DNA of 30,536 nucleotides from assembly GCA_902491345.1 (NCBI GenBank), contig CABUHI010000019.1, positions 1 through 30,536 on the forward strand, written 5' to 3'. The notes beneath the pieces were generated by a model that was given only the letters and a program-made list of their open reading frames with translations, ran no database searches and was not told where the DNA came from. Made by a program: the position numbers and the translations under genes. The stretch's first letter is position 1. Each line of letters opens with the position of its first letter. Shown here piece by piece: positions 23,316 to 30,524 of the stretch. This DNA comes from an uncultured Collinsella sp. GTDB taxonomy: Bacteria; Actinomycetota; Coriobacteriia; Coriobacteriales; Coriobacteriaceae.

Positions 23316-24637
23316 TCGACACCGAGCACGTTAAATGCGATACCTGCACCGCCCCCGAGCCCATGGAGCTCGACGCCAGCGACGAGGCTTCGCGCGGCTG
23401 GCCCACTGTGGACATCGAGACCAACCCCTACAAGGGCCAGTTCCCGCTGTTCCAGCAGCACCCCGAGATCGCCTTCCTCGATAGCGCCGCCACCGCGCAG
23501 CGCCCTGCCTGTGTGCTCGACGCCGAACGCGACTTCTATCAGCGCATGAACGCCAACCCCCTGCGCGGCCTGTACTCGCTGTCCGTCGAGGCCACCGACG
23601 CCATCGCGAAGGTCCGCCAACAGATCGCCGACCTCATCGGCGCCGCCCAGGCCAACGAGGTCGTCTTCACCCGCAACACGAGCGAGTCGCTCAACCTGGT
23701 CGCCAAGAGCTTTGCACCCACGGTGCTCGAGCCCGGTGACGAGGTCGTCATCACCATCATGGAGCACCACTCCAACCTAATCCCGTGGCAGCAGGTCTGC
23801 CGCGAAACCGGCGCCAAGCTCGTCTACCTCTACCCCACCAAGACCGGTCAACTCACCACCGAGGAGGTTCTGTCCAAGGTGGGCCCCAAGACCAAAATCT
23901 TGGCCGTGGGTCAGGTGTCTAACGTGCTGGGCGTCGAGAACCCGGTCAAGAATCTCGGCAAGCTCGTGCACAAGTACGGCGGCTATCTGGTCGTCGACGG
24001 CGCGCAGTCGCTGCCGCACATGCCGGTCGATGTGGCCGATCTGGGCGCCGACTTCTTTGCCTTTAGCGCGCACAAGGCCATGGGCCCCATGGGCATCGGC
24101 GTGCTGTGGGGCAAAATGGACCTGCTCAACGCCATGCCGCCCATGCTCACCGGCGGCGAGATGATCGACTCGGTCACCGAGCAGGACGCCGTCTGGGCGC
24201 CCGTTCCCGAGAAATTCGAGGCCGGCACGCAGGACGCCGCCGGCATCTTCGCCACGGGTGCGGCACTCGACTACCTGGTCAACACGGTGGGTTACGAGAA
24301 CATCCAGGCCCGCGAGCAGGCACTCGTCCACTACCTGATGGGTGAGCTCATGCAGCTCGACTTTGTCCAGATCATCGGCTCCATCTATTGGGACAACCAC
24401 CACGGCGTTGTGAGCTTTAACGTCAAGGGCATCCACCCGCACGACGTCGCGAGCATCATGGACATGGACGGCGTCTGCATCCGCGCCGGTCACCACTGCG
24501 CGCAGCCGCTGCTTACCTGGCTAGGCGTCGAGAACCTTGCCTGCTGCCGCGCCAGCGTGGCCTTCTACAACGACAAGGCCGACATCGACAAGTTCATCGC
24601 CGGCCTGCATCACGTTTGGAGCACGTTCAATGGGTAA
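23312..24637 (+). CDS. sufS: SufS, PLP-dependent cysteine desulfurase
   Basis: 441 residues. A class-V aminotransferase fold with the PLP lysine in SAHK (K255) and the catalytic cysteine in RAGHHCAQP (C396). The RAGHHCAQP block places it with group-II (SufS) rather than IscS-type enzymes. It takes sulfur from L-cysteine and hands it to SufU. SufS enzymes are usually nearer 405-420 residues; the surplus is an N-terminal leader of about 35 residues holding a C-X2-C pair (C9, C12) and several acidic residues. The ATG overlaps the sufD stop, and the 3' end overlaps sufU by eight bases. Confidence 0.96.
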   Translation: MIDTEHVKCDTCTAPEPMELDASDEASRGWPTVDIETNPYKGQFPLFQQHPEIAFLDSAATAQRPACVLDAERDFYQRMNANPLRGLYSLSVEATDAIAKVRQQIADLIGAAQANEVVFTRNTSESLNLVAKSFAPTVLEPGDEVVITIMEHHSNLIPWQQVCRETGAKLVYLYPTKTGQLTTEEVLSKVGPKTKILAVGQVSNVLGVENPVKNLGKLVHKYGGYLVVDGAQSLPHMPVDVADLGADFFAFSAHKAMGPMGIGVLWGKMDLLNAMPPMLTGGEMIDSVTEQDAVWAPVPEKFEAGTQDAAGIFATGAALDYLVNTVGYENIQAREQALVHYLMGELMQLDFVQIIGSIYWDNHHGVVSFNVKGIHPHDVASIMDMDGVCIRAGHHCAQPLLTWLGVENLACCRASVAFYNDKADIDKFIAGLHHVWSTFNG

Positions 24638-25064
24638 TCTGTACACCTCCACCACATTTATGGAGCACAACTCGCACCCCGACTATAAATACGAGATGGA
24701 TGCTCCCACGCACGAGCACGACGGCATCAACCCCAGCTGCGGCGACGAGCTCACCTTGCAGCTGCGCGTCGAGAACGGCGTGATCGAGGAGGCCTCCTTT
24801 ACCGGCCACGGCTGCGCCATCAGCCAGGCCAGCGCCGACATCATGGCCGACCTCATCACCGGCGAGACCGTCGAGGAAGCTCACCGCCTGGCAGAGCTCT
24901 TCCTCGCCATGATCCGCGGCGAGCAGCTCTCCGAGGAAGACCTGGAAGACCTGGACGAAGCCGCCCAGCTCCAGGACATCTCGCACATGCCCGCCCGCGT
25001 CAAATGCGCCGAGCTCGCCTGGCGCACCCTCGACGGCATGCTCGAGGGGCAAAATAATCAGTAG
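24630..25064 (+). CDS. sufU: SufU, zinc-dependent sulfur acceptor for SufS
   Basis: 144 residues. C37-G-D39, C62 (GHGCAISQASAD) and C126 (VKCAELAW) match the Cys/Asp/Cys/Cys zinc site of Gram-positive SufU, close in position to the Bacillus subtilis residues. SufU takes the persulfide from SufS and passes it to SufB. The ATG lies inside the end of sufS (ATGGGTAA). It is the last gene of the operon, 28 nt before the terminator hairpin. The GHGCAISQASAD block and the insertion typical of SufU separate it from IscU. Confidence 0.95.
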   Translation: MGNLYTSTTFMEHNSHPDYKYEMDAPTHEHDGINPSCGDELTLQLRVENGVIEEASFTGHGCAISQASADIMADLITGETVEEAHRLAELFLAMIRGEQLSEEDLEDLDEAAQLQDISHMPARVKCAELAWRTLDGMLEGQNNQ

Positions 25065-25067
25065 TAC

Positions 25068-25088
25068 TTGTCCCAAATCTTAAGATTT
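25068..25088. promoter_or_regulatory. Orphan TTGTCCCA half-site with adjoining palindrome after sufU
   Basis: TTGTCCCA (25068-25075) is the same 8-mer found four times before sufC. The following bases match the flank of the copy at 19638: 15 of 17 positions from 25068 to 25084. It merges into a perfect 14-bp palindrome AAATCTTAAGATTT (25075-25088). No second half-site at 15-nt spacing is present. Confidence 0.45.
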
Positions 25089-25092
25089 TTGT

Positions 25093-25129
25093 TGGCCGAA
25101 TCGCTTGACAAGAGTGGTTCGGCCATTTT
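25093..25129 (+). terminator. Rho-independent terminator of the suf operon
   Basis: A 10-bp stem (25093-25102 with 25116-25125, core GGCCGAA/TTCGGCC, one G-U pair) with a 13-nt loop is followed by TTTTC. It lies 28 nt after the sufU stop and runs up to the stop of the convergent transposase-like gene. Confidence 0.85.
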
Positions 25130-25939
25130 CTATTCCGAGAGCTCAGCCTGTGCCTTCACCCGCGCATAAGAACGCACGATACGAGATACGGTACTCTTGC
25201 TGATTCCCGTATACCGTTCGATCTCGCGCACCGTGTAGCCGCCATCGTGCAGAGCGAAAATGATTCTGTCTCGCCGCGAGGGCTCAACGGTCTTGAGATC
25301 ATTGAGCGGAACCCCGAGGCTCTTCGCCATCTTGTCGGCAAAGGCGTGGCGTTCCCACTCTGTCTCTTTCATATCGCACAGCGCTGGCTCGCTACCGTCG
25401 GGCGTCGAAAGCGAATAGGCAATAAAGCCCTCGGCAGAACCAAAAAGTTCAAGCACGCAAGAAGGATCAGAAAATCCCCTCGCGGCATCGGCCGCATCAC
25501 AGTCGTAAGAGCGCAGATGTTCCGCAAAGCTGCTCCAGGGATAACGCTCGATTAGGCTAACGCCCACCTCCTGCGGATCGGCGTGTACAGAGCGAATAGC
25601 CTCCATCACCTGCCAATCGGTATCGAGCGAACGCCGGTCAAAACGGTTCTGGAACAGATGGCCTGTGCGCCCCATGCGCTTATTGAACCGCCGCGCGTAC
25701 GTCAAAAGCAGCCGGTGCATCGCCGCGCTCATCCTGTCCTCGTAATCTGCAAGCACCAAATGCACGTGATTGCCCATAAGGCACCAGGCGATAACCGTCA
25801 CACCCTCCTCGCGGCAGCACTCGCGCATCAGCTCCAAAAACTCCCACCGGTCGTCATCGCCCTCAAAGATGAGCCGCTTGCCCGTACCGCGGGCACAGAC
25901 ATGGTAAAAGCCGGTAACCGTTCTCCAAACGCGCTGCAT
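25130..25939 (-). CDS. REP-associated (Y1/HUH) transposase-like protein with C-terminal helix-turn-helix
   Basis: 269 residues. GNHVHLV (H58, H60) is the HUH metal site, and Y81 in LLLTYARRFNKR is the candidate catalytic tyrosine. RTGHLFQNRF (91-100) is a further family block. Such proteins (RAYT, TnpA_REP) are single-copy relatives of IS200/IS605 transposases that cut at REP hairpins. The C-terminal about 40 residues hold a helix-turn-helix (YTVREIERYTGISKSTVSRI), seen in a subset of the family. The ATG at 25939 has GGGAG four nt upstream; the in-frame extension to 26152 does not look like protein. No terminal repeats or target duplication are visible, so it is a resident gene rather than a recent insertion. 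It lies between two iron-sulfur loci. Confidence 0.88.
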   Translation of the reverse strand: MQRVWRTVTGFYHVCARGTGKRLIFEGDDDRWEFLELMRECCREEGVTVIAWCLMGNHVHLVLADYEDRMSAAMHRLLLTYARRFNKRMGRTGHLFQNRFDRRSLDTDWQVMEAIRSVHADPQEVGVSLIERYPWSSFAEHLRSYDCDAADAARGFSDPSCVLELFGSAEGFIAYSLSTPDGSEPALCDMKETEWERHAFADKMAKSLGVPLNDLKTVEPSRRDRIIFALHDGGYTVREIERYTGISKSTVSRIVRSYARVKAQAELSE

Positions 25940-26342
25940 GGCGCTCCCTTCGCCGGGATCTGCTTGCCATCCAATACAGCACGATTGAAGCGTGCCATCA
26001 AAACATTCACGCAAAACAATACACTCGCGCGGCCAAAGGCAGCAAACAGGCGGCGAACGGCACCGTTGCAACAGGTCAACCACTGCAACGCTTACAAGAG
26101 CGGACCAAAAGCCTGCCCAAGACGGACCCCCTCTACGGAAGCTCATGACCACAGAACATAGAGTTAAACCGTTTCAATTAAAACTTCAGGACTTCTCGCT
26201 ACGAAAACTGAGCCGTTCGCCGAATATTCCGTGCATTTCGCGGTATTATAGGGGCTGCATGTCATGTCCCTTTCGAAGGGTCGCCCGGCAATCGCCAGCC
26301 ACGACCCCCAGACGGGACGCCAACACGATAGAGAGGAGAGGC
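25940..26342. other. Gene-free spacer upstream of the NifU-like gene
   Basis: About 400 bases with no supportable gene. TATTAT (26244-26249) is a possible -10 for the plus-strand pair, without a good -35; if used, the leader would be about 85 nt. A small hairpin CCCTT-TCG-AAGGG (26268-26280) would lie in that leader. No TGGGACAA operator copy is seen. A GAGGAGAG Shine-Dalgarno ends the region. Confidence 0.5.
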
Positions 26343-27077
26343 ATGCAGTACTCACAGGAAGTGGAGAACATGTGCCCCGTTGCCAAGGGTGCATACCACG
26401 GCCCCGCACCCATCCCCGAGGAGGGCAAGTGGGTCCAGGCTAAGGAGATTTCCGACATCTCCGGTCTTACGCACGGTGTGGGTTGGTGCGCACCTCAGCA
26501 GGGCGCCTGCAAGCTCACGCTGAACGTCAAGGACGGCATCATCGAGGAGGCCCTCGTTGAGACCATCGGCTGCTCGGGCATGACCCACTCTGCCGCCATG
26601 GCTTCCGAGATCCTTCCCGGTAAGACCATCCTCGAGGCCCTCAACACCGACCTTGTCTGCGACGCCATCAACGTTGCTATGCGCGAGATCTTCCTGCAGA
26701 TCGTTTACGGCCGCAGCCAGACCGCGTTCTCCGAGGGCGGCCTGCCCGTGGGCGCCTCCCTCGACGACCTCGGCAAGGGCCTTCGCTCTCAGGTCGGCAC
26801 CATGTTCGGCACCAAGGCCAAGGGCGCTCGTTACCTCGAGCTCGCTCAGGGCTACGTCACCCGCATGGCTCTCAACGACAAGAACGAGATCATCGCATTC
26901 GAGTTCCTGAACCTCGGCAAGTTCACCGACGCCGTCAAGGCCGGCAAGACCCCCGAGGAGGCCATCGCTGGCGCTATGGGCCACTATGGTCAGTGGGAGA
27001 ACGCTGCCAAGTACATCGACCCGCGCACCGACGAGGAGACTCACTCCGTCGCCAGCGTGTTCCCGGTTCACGAGTAG
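26343..27077 (+). CDS. NifU-like iron-sulfur scaffold protein (partner of GGGtGRT protein)
   Basis: 244 residues from an ATG preceded by GAGGAGAGG. The central part resembles the NifU/IscU N-terminal domain: GACKLTLNVKDGIIEEALVE (54-73), GCSGMTHSAAMASEI (76-90) and a helical end. Cysteines C49, C56, C77 and C106 could be cluster or metal ligands, and C11 lies in the leader. It differs from SufU in length and motif spacing. Family members are annotated as iron-sulfur scaffold proteins and regularly precede a GGGtGRT gene, as here (18 nt gap). Codon use in both genes is strongly biased, which suggests high expression. Which client receives a cluster is unknown. Confidence 0.85.
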   Translation: MQYSQEVENMCPVAKGAYHGPAPIPEEGKWVQAKEISDISGLTHGVGWCAPQQGACKLTLNVKDGIIEEALVETIGCSGMTHSAAMASEILPGKTILEALNTDLVCDAINVAMREIFLQIVYGRSQTAFSEGGLPVGASLDDLGKGLRSQVGTMFGTKAKGARYLELAQGYVTRMALNDKNEIIAFEFLNLGKFTDAVKAGKTPEEAIAGAMGHYGQWENAAKYIDPRTDEETHSVASVFPVHE

Positions 27078-27095
27078 AAAGGGAGGGAAATAACT

Positions 27096-28100
27096 ATGAC
27101 TGTTACGTTCGAAGGTTACGAGCGCCGCGCTGACAAGATCAACAAGTGCCTCGCCGACAACGGCATCGCCTCCCTCGAGGAAGCTCTGCAGATCTGCACC
27201 GACAAGGGCTTCAACCCGCGTGAGATCGTCAACAACACCCAGTCCATCGCCTTCCAGAACGCCGAGTGGGCCTACACCCTCGGCTGCGCTCTTGCTGTCA
27301 AGCGTGGCGCCAAGACCGCTTCTGAGGCTGCTGCCATCATCGGCGAGGGCATCCAGGCCTTCACCGTTCCCGGCTCCGTCGCCGAGGACCGCAAGGTCGG
27401 TCTGGGCCACGGCAACCTGGGCGCTATGCTGCTCTCCGACGACACCGAGTGCTTCGCCTTCCTGGCCGGCCACGAGTCCTTCGCTGCCGCTGAGGGCGCT
27501 ATCGGCCTGGCTCTGAACGCCAACAAGGCTCGCAAGAAGCCGCTGCGCGTTATTCTCAACGGTCTGGGCAAGGACGCCGCTCAGATCATCGCCCGCATCA
27601 ACGGCTTCACCTACGTGAAGACCCAGTTCGACTACTTCACGGGCGAGCTCAAGGTCGTCGAGACCATCCCCTACTCCGATGGTCCCCGCGCCGCCGTCAA
27701 CTGCTACGGCGCCGACGACGTCCGCGAGGGCGTTGCCATCATGTGGCACGAGAACGTCGACATCTCGATCACCGGTAACTCCACCAACCCCACGCGCTTC
27801 CAGCACCCCGTCGCTGGCACCTACAAGAAGGAGCGCCTCGAGGCTGGCAAGAAGTACTTCTCCGTCGCTTCTGGTGGCGGCACTGGCCGTACCCTGCACC
27901 CGGACAACATGGGCGCCGGCCCTGCCTCTTACGGCATGACCGACACCATGGGCCGCATGCACTCCGACGCCCAGTTCGCCGGTTCTTCCTCCGTGCCTGC
28001 GCACGTCGACATGATGGGTCTCATCGGCATGGGCAACAACCCCATGGTCGGTGCCACCGTCGCCTGCGCTGTCGCCGTCGAAGAGGCCCTCAAGGCCTAA
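27096..28100 (+). CDS. GGGtGRT family protein (function unknown)
   Basis: 334 residues, named for the GGGTGRT block (260-266). The C-terminal region is very glycine- and methionine-rich (NMGAGPASYGMTDTMGRMH, then DMMGLIGMGNNPMVG). The protein has no signal peptide and no clear membrane segment. It is conserved in anaerobes and co-occurs with the NifU-like gene upstream; no reaction is established that I know of. GGGAGGG lies eight nt before the ATG. Pairing with a cluster scaffold suggests it uses or handles an iron-sulfur cluster, but its few cysteines (C24, C33, C64, C119, C205, C325) do not form a standard motif. Confidence 0.88.
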   Translation: MTVTFEGYERRADKINKCLADNGIASLEEALQICTDKGFNPREIVNNTQSIAFQNAEWAYTLGCALAVKRGAKTASEAAAIIGEGIQAFTVPGSVAEDRKVGLGHGNLGAMLLSDDTECFAFLAGHESFAAAEGAIGLALNANKARKKPLRVILNGLGKDAAQIIARINGFTYVKTQFDYFTGELKVVETIPYSDGPRAAVNCYGADDVREGVAIMWHENVDISITGNSTNPTRFQHPVAGTYKKERLEAGKKYFSVASGGGTGRTLHPDNMGAGPASYGMTDTMGRMHSDAQFAGSSSVPAHVDMMGLIGMGNNPMVGATVACAVAVEEALKA

Positions 28101-28135
28101 TCGCGCCCGCGCGATGCTCAGATAGTTGAGCTTTG

Positions 28136-28168
28136 GAGCCGCTACCTTTCGAGGTAGCGGCTCTTTTT
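28136..28168 (+). terminator. Strong rho-independent terminator after the GGGtGRT gene
   Basis: A perfect 11-bp stem (28136-28146 with 28153-28163, GAGCCGCTACC/GGTAGCGGCTC), six-nt loop and five Ts. It lies 35 nt after the stop. Confidence 0.95.
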
Positions 28169-28194
28169 GTTTGCGCTGGCGCAGGGTATCTAAT

Positions 28195-28208
28195 GCTGAT
28201 ATATCAGC
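28195..28208. promoter_or_regulatory. Perfect 14-bp palindrome, candidate operator of the flavoprotein gene
   Basis: GCTGATATATCAGC lies about 150 nt before the flavoprotein ATG and just after the preceding terminator. The size and symmetry suit a dimeric repressor site. No regulator gene is next to it, so the binding protein is unknown. Confidence 0.4.
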
Positions 28209-28239
28209 TGGGGCGAAATACGAGATGTGAAGAGATGGA

Positions 28240-28260
28240 GCGTCAGAGCGTCCATGACGC
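28240..28260. promoter_or_regulatory. Inverted repeat in the flavoprotein leader region
   Basis: GCGTCA (28240-28245) and TGACGC (28255-28260) flank nine nt. With the palindrome at 28195 it marks this 190-nt gap as possibly regulatory. Short enough to be chance. Confidence 0.3.
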
Positions 28261-28356
28261 CCACCTGCCATATTTGCCCTTTACCGATTTGCCGAGTCTT
28301 TGCGGCCCCATTGCCGATCACCCGTGCGACAATGCGCCGGACGAGAAAGGAATCCG

Positions 28357-29883
28357 ATGGAATCGACTGATGTACTGGTAATTGGATCTGGCATTGCGGG
28401 CCTTTGTGCCGCCATCGAAGCGGCACGCACGGGCGCAACCGTCGCTGTGGCAAGCGCCGGCAAGACCATGAGTGGATCGAGCTTCTTCCCTGGAACCTGG
28501 GGCCTAGGGCTTATCGGACCCGTTAACGAAGACGACGAACAAGACCTCATCGACACCATCCAGACCGTCGGCGGCGGTGTTGCCGACCCCGAGCTTGTCC
28601 AGACGTTTGTCCACGGCATTCCCCAGGCAATTGAATGGCTCGAGCAAGACCTGGGCGTTGAGCTCAAGCGTCCGCAAAACGCTGAGAGCGCTCAGCAAAA
28701 GCAGTTTATCCCCTGCTTTGACCACAAAACGCGCATGTGGCGCGGCCTCACCCGCAAGCCCCTTGAGGACGCTCTGACAGCCCGGATCGAGTCGCTCGGC
28801 ATTCGCCTGCTCCCCCGCCATGAGCTTATCGACCTTGTTGAGGACACGAACGGCAGAATCACCGGAACCGTGCTCTACAACCTCACCGAAGATCGAATCT
28901 TGCCCTTTGCTACCAAAGCCACGATCATCGCAGCCGGTGGCACGGGTGGCCTGTTCGAGCGAAGCCTCACTTCCGCCGACGTGCTCAGCTCATCACAGGC
29001 CATCGCACTGGCGCACGGCGCATCGCTTACTAATATAGAGTTCATGCAGATGATGCCCGGCTTCATCGAGCCCAAGCGCAACCTTGTCTTTAACGAGAAG
29101 ACCTGGCGCTACGTACATGTAGACCAGCCGGCAGATATTGCCGACGACAAGCTGGACGACCTGCTCGAGCAGCGCTCTGGATATGGTCCCTTCACGTCAC
29201 GCTTGGCCTCCCGCGCTATCGATCTCGTCATCGAACAGGCAGGTGTCGAAGGCCTGGCACTCCACTACGACTTCCCCCGCGAGGATGTCCCAGAGTTTGT
29301 GCAGACCTTTGCCACCTGGCTGCAAGACGAGCACGGCATCGCCCCGACTGACGAGATGCGCGTTGCGATGTATGCCCACGCCGCTAACGGCGGCATCAAG
29401 ATCGATAAGACCGCGCACACGGGCGTTGAGGGCCTCTACGCTTGCGGCGAGGCGACAGGCGGCATGCACGGCGCCGACCGCATTGGTGGCTTGTCAAGCG
29501 CCAACGGCATCGTATTCGGACGTATCGCGGGCGCATCGGCAGCCCTCGCAGCGCAGAAAGAGCCTGAGGCGGCCCTGAAGGCGGATATCACCCTCCCCCA
29601 GTACGGCATTGCCACAACAGATGCCGAACGCCTGACACACAGCCTTAGGCACACGATGAGCACCTTTTGCATGATCAACAGGACCGAAACAGGCCTATCC
29701 GAGGCCCTGCAACAGCTTGAAAGCCTGCAAGACAAGGTCATGGCGCTGAGCAAGCCGCATACCGATGACAGCGAGATCGCAGCCCTCGCCCGCCTACAGT
29801 CGCAGATTCGACTAGCACAGGAAATGGTCAAAGCCATGCGCAAGCGAACTGAAAGTCTCGGGTCGCACTATCGAGCAGACTAA
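28357..29883 (+). CDS. FAD-dependent oxidoreductase (fumarate reductase / L-aspartate oxidase flavoprotein family)
   Basis: 508 residues from an ATG with AAAGGA five nt upstream. VLVIGSGIAGLCAAIEAA (6-23) is the dinucleotide-binding motif for FAD. AAGGTGG, SQAIALAHGASLTNIEFMQMMPG, and LYACGEATGGMHGADRIGG near the C-terminus are the matching FAD and substrate-domain blocks of the succinate dehydrogenase/fumarate reductase/NadB family. There is no Tat or Sec signal and no heme or FMN domain, so it is a cytoplasmic enzyme. A helical C-terminal part resembles the cap of NadB and SdhA. No nadA/nadC or sdhB neighbours are present, so the substrate cannot be set; the usual HPRGE-type active-site segment of NadB is not obvious. 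Confidence 0.85.
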   Translation: MESTDVLVIGSGIAGLCAAIEAARTGATVAVASAGKTMSGSSFFPGTWGLGLIGPVNEDDEQDLIDTIQTVGGGVADPELVQTFVHGIPQAIEWLEQDLGVELKRPQNAESAQQKQFIPCFDHKTRMWRGLTRKPLEDALTARIESLGIRLLPRHELIDLVEDTNGRITGTVLYNLTEDRILPFATKATIIAAGGTGGLFERSLTSADVLSSSQAIALAHGASLTNIEFMQMMPGFIEPKRNLVFNEKTWRYVHVDQPADIADDKLDDLLEQRSGYGPFTSRLASRAIDLVIEQAGVEGLALHYDFPREDVPEFVQTFATWLQDEHGIAPTDEMRVAMYAHAANGGIKIDKTAHTGVEGLYACGEATGGMHGADRIGGLSSANGIVFGRIAGASAALAAQKEPEAALKADITLPQYGIATTDAERLTHSLRHTMSTFCMINRTETGLSEALQQLESLQDKVMALSKPHTDDSEIAALARLQSQIRLAQEMVKAMRKRTESLGSHYRAD

Positions 29884-30057
29884 ATCGATTCTCACTTTGA
29901 GTTTGATCACAACTTCTCAACATGCATCGAGCCCCGTGAGCATAATTCACATAAGGAGAGCACGTTTATGGGGCTTTAGCCGTGTTTCCCTAAGGGAATC
30001 ACGGTGCAGTTTCCCCAACTTCGCGCCCCGACGGGTTCGACCCCATGCAAGGTCAAC
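29884..30057. other. Spacer after the flavoprotein gene with one hairpin
   Basis: No gene is seen. An 11-bp stem with one mismatch (29980-29990 with 29994-30004, CCGTG.TTCCC and GGGAA.CACGG) has a three-nt loop. It is followed by only GTTT, so it may end flavoprotein transcription weakly or act otherwise. Confidence 0.45.
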
Positions 30058-30085
30058 AAAAAAACGGCCAACCGAAGTTGACCGT
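30058..30085 (-). terminator. Rho-independent terminator of the tRNA operon
   Basis: On the minus strand a 9-bp stem (complements of 30077-30085 and 30064-30072, one G-U) closed by a UUCG tetraloop is followed by seven Us. It lies 12 nt after the encoded CCA of the last tRNA-Lys. Confidence 0.95.
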
Positions 30086-30097
30086 CTTAACTTGCTT

Positions 30098-30173
30098 TGG
30101 TGGGCCGTCAGGGGGTCGAACCCTGGACCTTGGGATTAAGAGTCCCCTGCTCTACCAACTGAGCTAACGACCC
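30098..30173 (-). tRNA. tRNA-Lys (anticodon CTT), copy 2
   Basis: A full cloverleaf: acceptor GGGTCGT/ACGGCCC, D-arm GCTC..GAGC, anticodon loop CTCTTAA giving CTT, T-arm with GGTTCGACC. Discriminator A73 and an encoded CCA (30098-30100). It reads AAG codons. Identical to the copy at 30217-30292. Confidence 0.97.
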
Positions 30174-30177
30174 AAAG

Positions 30178-30203
30178 CTAAAGTCCGTTGTGGCGGACTT
30201 TAG
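30178..30203. repeat. Perfect inverted repeat between the two tRNA-Lys genes
   Basis: CTAAAGTCCG (30178-30187) and CGGACTTTAG (30194-30203) form a 10-bp stem with a six-nt loop. There is no U-run, so it may be a processing hairpin in the tRNA precursor or the mark of the duplication. Confidence 0.6.
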
Positions 30204-30216
30204 AGGAGATATCGTG

Positions 30217-30292
30217 TGGTGGGCCGTCAGGGGGTCGAACCCTGGACCTTGGGATTAAGAGTCCCCTGCTCTACCAACTGAGCTAACGACCC
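30217..30292 (-). tRNA. tRNA-Lys (anticodon CTT), copy 1
   Basis: Same cloverleaf as the downstream copy, identical over all 76 bases including the encoded CCA (30217-30219). It lies 22 nt after the tRNA-His CCA end, in the same transcript. Confidence 0.97.
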
Positions 30293-30314
30293 GATATCAA
30301 CACGAAGCAAGAAC

Positions 30315-30392
30315 TGGGGTGGGTAAAGGGACTCGAACCCTCGACCTACGGGACCACAACCCGTCGCTCTAGCCAACTGAGCTACACCCACC
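30315..30392 (-). tRNA. tRNA-His (anticodon GTG)
   Basis: Acceptor GTGGGTG/TACCCAC, anticodon loop TTGTGGT with GTG, T-loop TTCGAGT. The genome encodes the extra G-1 (base 30392) opposite C73, the identity pair of tRNA-His, and the CCA (30315-30317). First tRNA of the operon. Confidence 0.97.
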
Positions 30393-30418
30393 GTGTCCTG
30401 TGCGCTTCGCGCTCGACT

Positions 30419-30447
30419 ATTATTGCAAGGAACGCCACGCGATGCAA
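30419..30447 (-). promoter_or_regulatory. Promoter of the tRNA operon
   Basis: On the minus strand TTGCAT (30442-30447) and AATAAT (30419-30424) are separated by 17 nt, 26 nt upstream of the tRNA-His 5' end. The stretch just upstream (30450-30490) is AT-rich, like an UP element. Confidence 0.75.
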
Positions 30448-30524
30448 GCCCCAATTTTCAAGAATTTTGAAAAGAGTTTTTCGCCTTGATTGTCATTTTC
30501 ATTGCAACAGCCTCAGGACTCAGC

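Noticed and set aside
25940..26152. In-frame N-terminal extension of the RAYT gene
   Set aside because: The translation does not look like protein, and the ATG at 25939 has a clear GGGAG site and begins at the family's usual N-terminus.
26352..28271. Minus-strand open frame of 639 codons opposite the NifU-like and GGGtGRT genes
   Set aside because: It shadows two well-supported genes with strongly biased codons. The translation is a low-complexity Val/Gly/Leu/Asp-rich string, and the frame runs across the plus-strand terminator.
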